Below, in pieces: positions 62,147 through 64,000 of a stretch of 64,000 nt of DNA. The notes under the pieces are model-generated. The model made no database searches. It was not told the DNA's origin and saw only the letters and a list, made by a program, of their open reading frames with translations. Source of the DNA: Corythoichthys intestinalis (taxonomy: Eukaryota; Chordata; Actinopteri; Syngnathiformes; Syngnathidae); assembly GCF_030265065.1 (NCBI RefSeq), contig NC_080412.1, positions 25,782,501-25,846,500 of the forward strand, in the 5' to 3' direction. Both the position numbers and the translations under genes were made by a program. The first letter of the stretch is position 1. Each line of letters starts with the position of its first letter.

Positions 62147-63578
62147 CCGTATTTTTCGGACTATAAGTCGCACCTGAGTATAAGTCGCAACAGCCATAAA
62201 ATGCTCAATGAAGTGGAAAAAAACATATATAAGTCGCACCGGAGTATAAGTTGCATTTTTGGGGGAAATTTACTTGATAAAATCCAACACATAGAAGAGA
62301 TATGTCATCTTGAAAGGCAATTTAAAATAAAAATATAATAGAGAACAACATGCTGAATAAGTGTACAGTATGATAATTAGGGTTGTTCCGATCATGTTTT
62401 TTTGCTCCGATCCGATCCCAATCGTTTTAGTTTGAGTATCTGCCGATCCCGATATTTCCCGATCCGATTGCTTTTTTTTTTGCTCCCGATTCAATTCCAA
62501 TCATTCCCGATAATTTTTCCCGATCATATACATTTTGGCAATGCATTAAGAAAAAAATGAATAAAACTCTGACGAATATATACATTCAACATACAGTACA
62601 TAAGTACTGTATTTGTTTATTATGACAATAAATCCTCAAGATGGCATTTACATTATTAACATTCTTTCTGTGAGAGGGATCCACGGATAGAAAGACTTGT
62701 AACTTTGTATATTGTGACTAAATATTGCCATCTAGTGTATTTGTTGAGCTTGCAGTAAATGATATTGTGGCCATGCCCAAATGCATGATGGGAAGTGGAA
62801 CCATGACTGTGCATAGTGCTACCTATTGATATACCTTCTCTGCGTTGGGAAATACCATAAGGTGTTAAGAAAAAGATCAATTGCTACCTTGCTTCCCCAC
62901 ATTGCTTCCCACTATATTTCTAATCGTAGGGAGAGGGATTGTAAGGCTTTAGCCAAATAAAAAAAGGCTCCAAAGGCTGCCAAAATTCACTCTACTCATT
63001 TTACGCTGCCTTTTATCTCTCTATATAGGTAAAAGGGCGCCATTACAGATTGAGCGCGACAATGCGTGAGTGGATCGTGCGGCGCATGCATTAATTGCGT
63101 TACATATTTTAACGTGATACATTCTTTAAAAAATTAATTACCACCGTTATTGGGATAAATCTGATAACCCTACCTTAAGCCTAAACTAAAGACTCTGGAT
63201 GAGTGTAACATATTATGTCTGTAACGTTAAATACAATTAGAAAACGTTTACAAAATATATATATCTTAAAAAAAAGGCATGGCCGATATTTTTTGCTGAT
63301 TCCGATACTTTAAAATTACGTGATCGGACCCGATCGATCGGGATGCCGATCGATCATCTCTAATGATAATGTTACATGATGCATGAACAACGAAATGCGA
63401 ACGTGGCCTGTATGTTAAGGTAACATGGCTATTAAGAGTTATTTAATAACTATAGCATAAAGAACATGCTAACAAGTTAATATGTTAATAATTTCACACA
63501 TAAGTCGCTCCAGAGTATAAGTCGCATCCCCAGCCAAACTATGAAAAAAAACAGCGACTTATAGTCCAAAAAATACGG
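62147..63578. mobile_element. TA-flanked inverted-repeat element hosting a hAT
   Basis: The ends CCGTATTTTTCGGACTATAA and TTATAGTCCAAAAAATACGG are inverted repeats, flanked by TA (62145-62146, 63579-63580). Degenerate ATAAGTCGCA repeats lie just inside both ends. Removing the inner hAT leaves about 440 bp. It is a relative of 21935-23708. Non-coding. Confidence 0.85.
62378..63362. mobile_element. Nested non-autonomous hAT, 985 bp
   Basis: The left end TAGGGTTGTTCCGATCATG and right end CCGATCGATCATCTCTA are imperfect inverted repeats. The perfect 8-bp duplication ATGATAAT lies at 62370-62377 and 63363-63370. It carries CCGATCC-rich subterminal repeats and, at 63090-63175, an inverted relic of the family at 2350-2897. 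Confidence 0.92.
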
Positions 63579-63580
63579 TA

Positions 63581-64000
63581 CTTTATTTTATTTGCAGTTA
63601 AGTGCCATCGGTGAAATTCTTTTGAAAAGTCATTGCAAATTGAAAATTCTGCTTTTTTTCCTTTGGTTAGCTTTCATGTATCATGGATTTTGTCTTGCGA
63701 TTTGCGATATTCTGTTTCTGTCTCAGAGAGAACTGGTTTCAACTTGTGACCTCAATGTAAAAGAGGACTGCAAATGGCACAGAGAGATGATGGATGTTTA
63801 CAGCTTGGAACGCGCGCCTTGAATCCGCCCAGAATTCCGTTCTCGAGGTGTCCCCAGCTTCATGAAACACTGATTCCAGCGTGTCTGTTTTCAAAGCTAT
63901 ACATAGTGAATGAGCCGTTTCGGCTTCCTGCAGAGGTGACATGATAACGTTCCCTATGGAGAAATTTGTTACATGACATGGGGACCTCAATACAATTTTT
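63581..64000. other. Right edge of window, nothing recognised
   Basis: Open frames on both strands (63592-63822 plus, 63739-63990 minus) show no domain and no splice signals that would link them to the CLK gene. They could be upstream untranslated exons of that gene, but nothing in the sequence demonstrates it. Confidence 0.3.

Noticed and set aside
63739-63990. 83-codon minus-strand frame upstream of the CLK gene, considered as a 5' coding exon
   Set aside because: An in-frame stop precedes the CLK start and no donor in a suitable phase was found.

Overview
The window looks like teleost fish nuclear DNA. Genes are split by short GT-AG introns, proteins resemble fish and mammal orthologues, and the space between exons is packed with Tc1/mariner and hAT DNA transposons, miniature inverted-repeat elements, LINE remnants and long TA microsatellites. 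All coordinates and splice sites were read by eye. Exon models were accepted only when reading phase matched across every junction and the summed coding length was a multiple of three.

Host genes, left to right: a tRNA-Val(AAC) gene (10888-10960, minus); an hnrnpab-type RNA-binding protein (12121-14465, minus, 7 coding exons, 316 aa); a btg4-type BTG/TOB protein (16754-19201, minus, 4 exons, 261 aa); the mitochondrial carrier slc25a14/UCP5 (21847-36281, minus, 8 exons, 331 aa); a candidate two-exon 61-aa protein that I do not recognise (38751-40962, minus); the lipid-sensing receptor gpr119 (49232-50444, plus, 2 exons, 352 aa); and a divergent CLK-family kinase without an RS domain (57454-61978, minus, 12 exons, 408 aa). 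The slc25a14-gpr119 pair matches human Xq26.1, while hnrnpab with a CLK kinase recalls human 5q35.3, so the window appears to join two ancestral linkage groups.

Mobile DNA fills most of the rest. More than fifteen hAT-type elements can be delimited, most with exact 8-bp target duplications, and several are nested: a hAT inside a hAT (3160-6141, 33859-35849), a Tc1 inside a hAT (24379-26015), a hAT inside a palindromic element inside a TA-flanked element (21935-23708), and a three-layer nest at 52713-56485 (element inside hAT inside Tc1). One Tc1 (29525-31153) is nearly intact, with a single nonsense codon. Two LINE 3' pieces lie at 45.6-48.5 kb. I recognised no LTR retrovirus, Polinton, CRISPR array or bacterial-type system.

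The host genes do not form an operon. Several have related themes: hnrnpab and the CLK kinase both act in pre-mRNA processing, BTG4 in maternal mRNA clearance, slc25a14 in the mitochondrial inner membrane and gpr119 at the cell surface.
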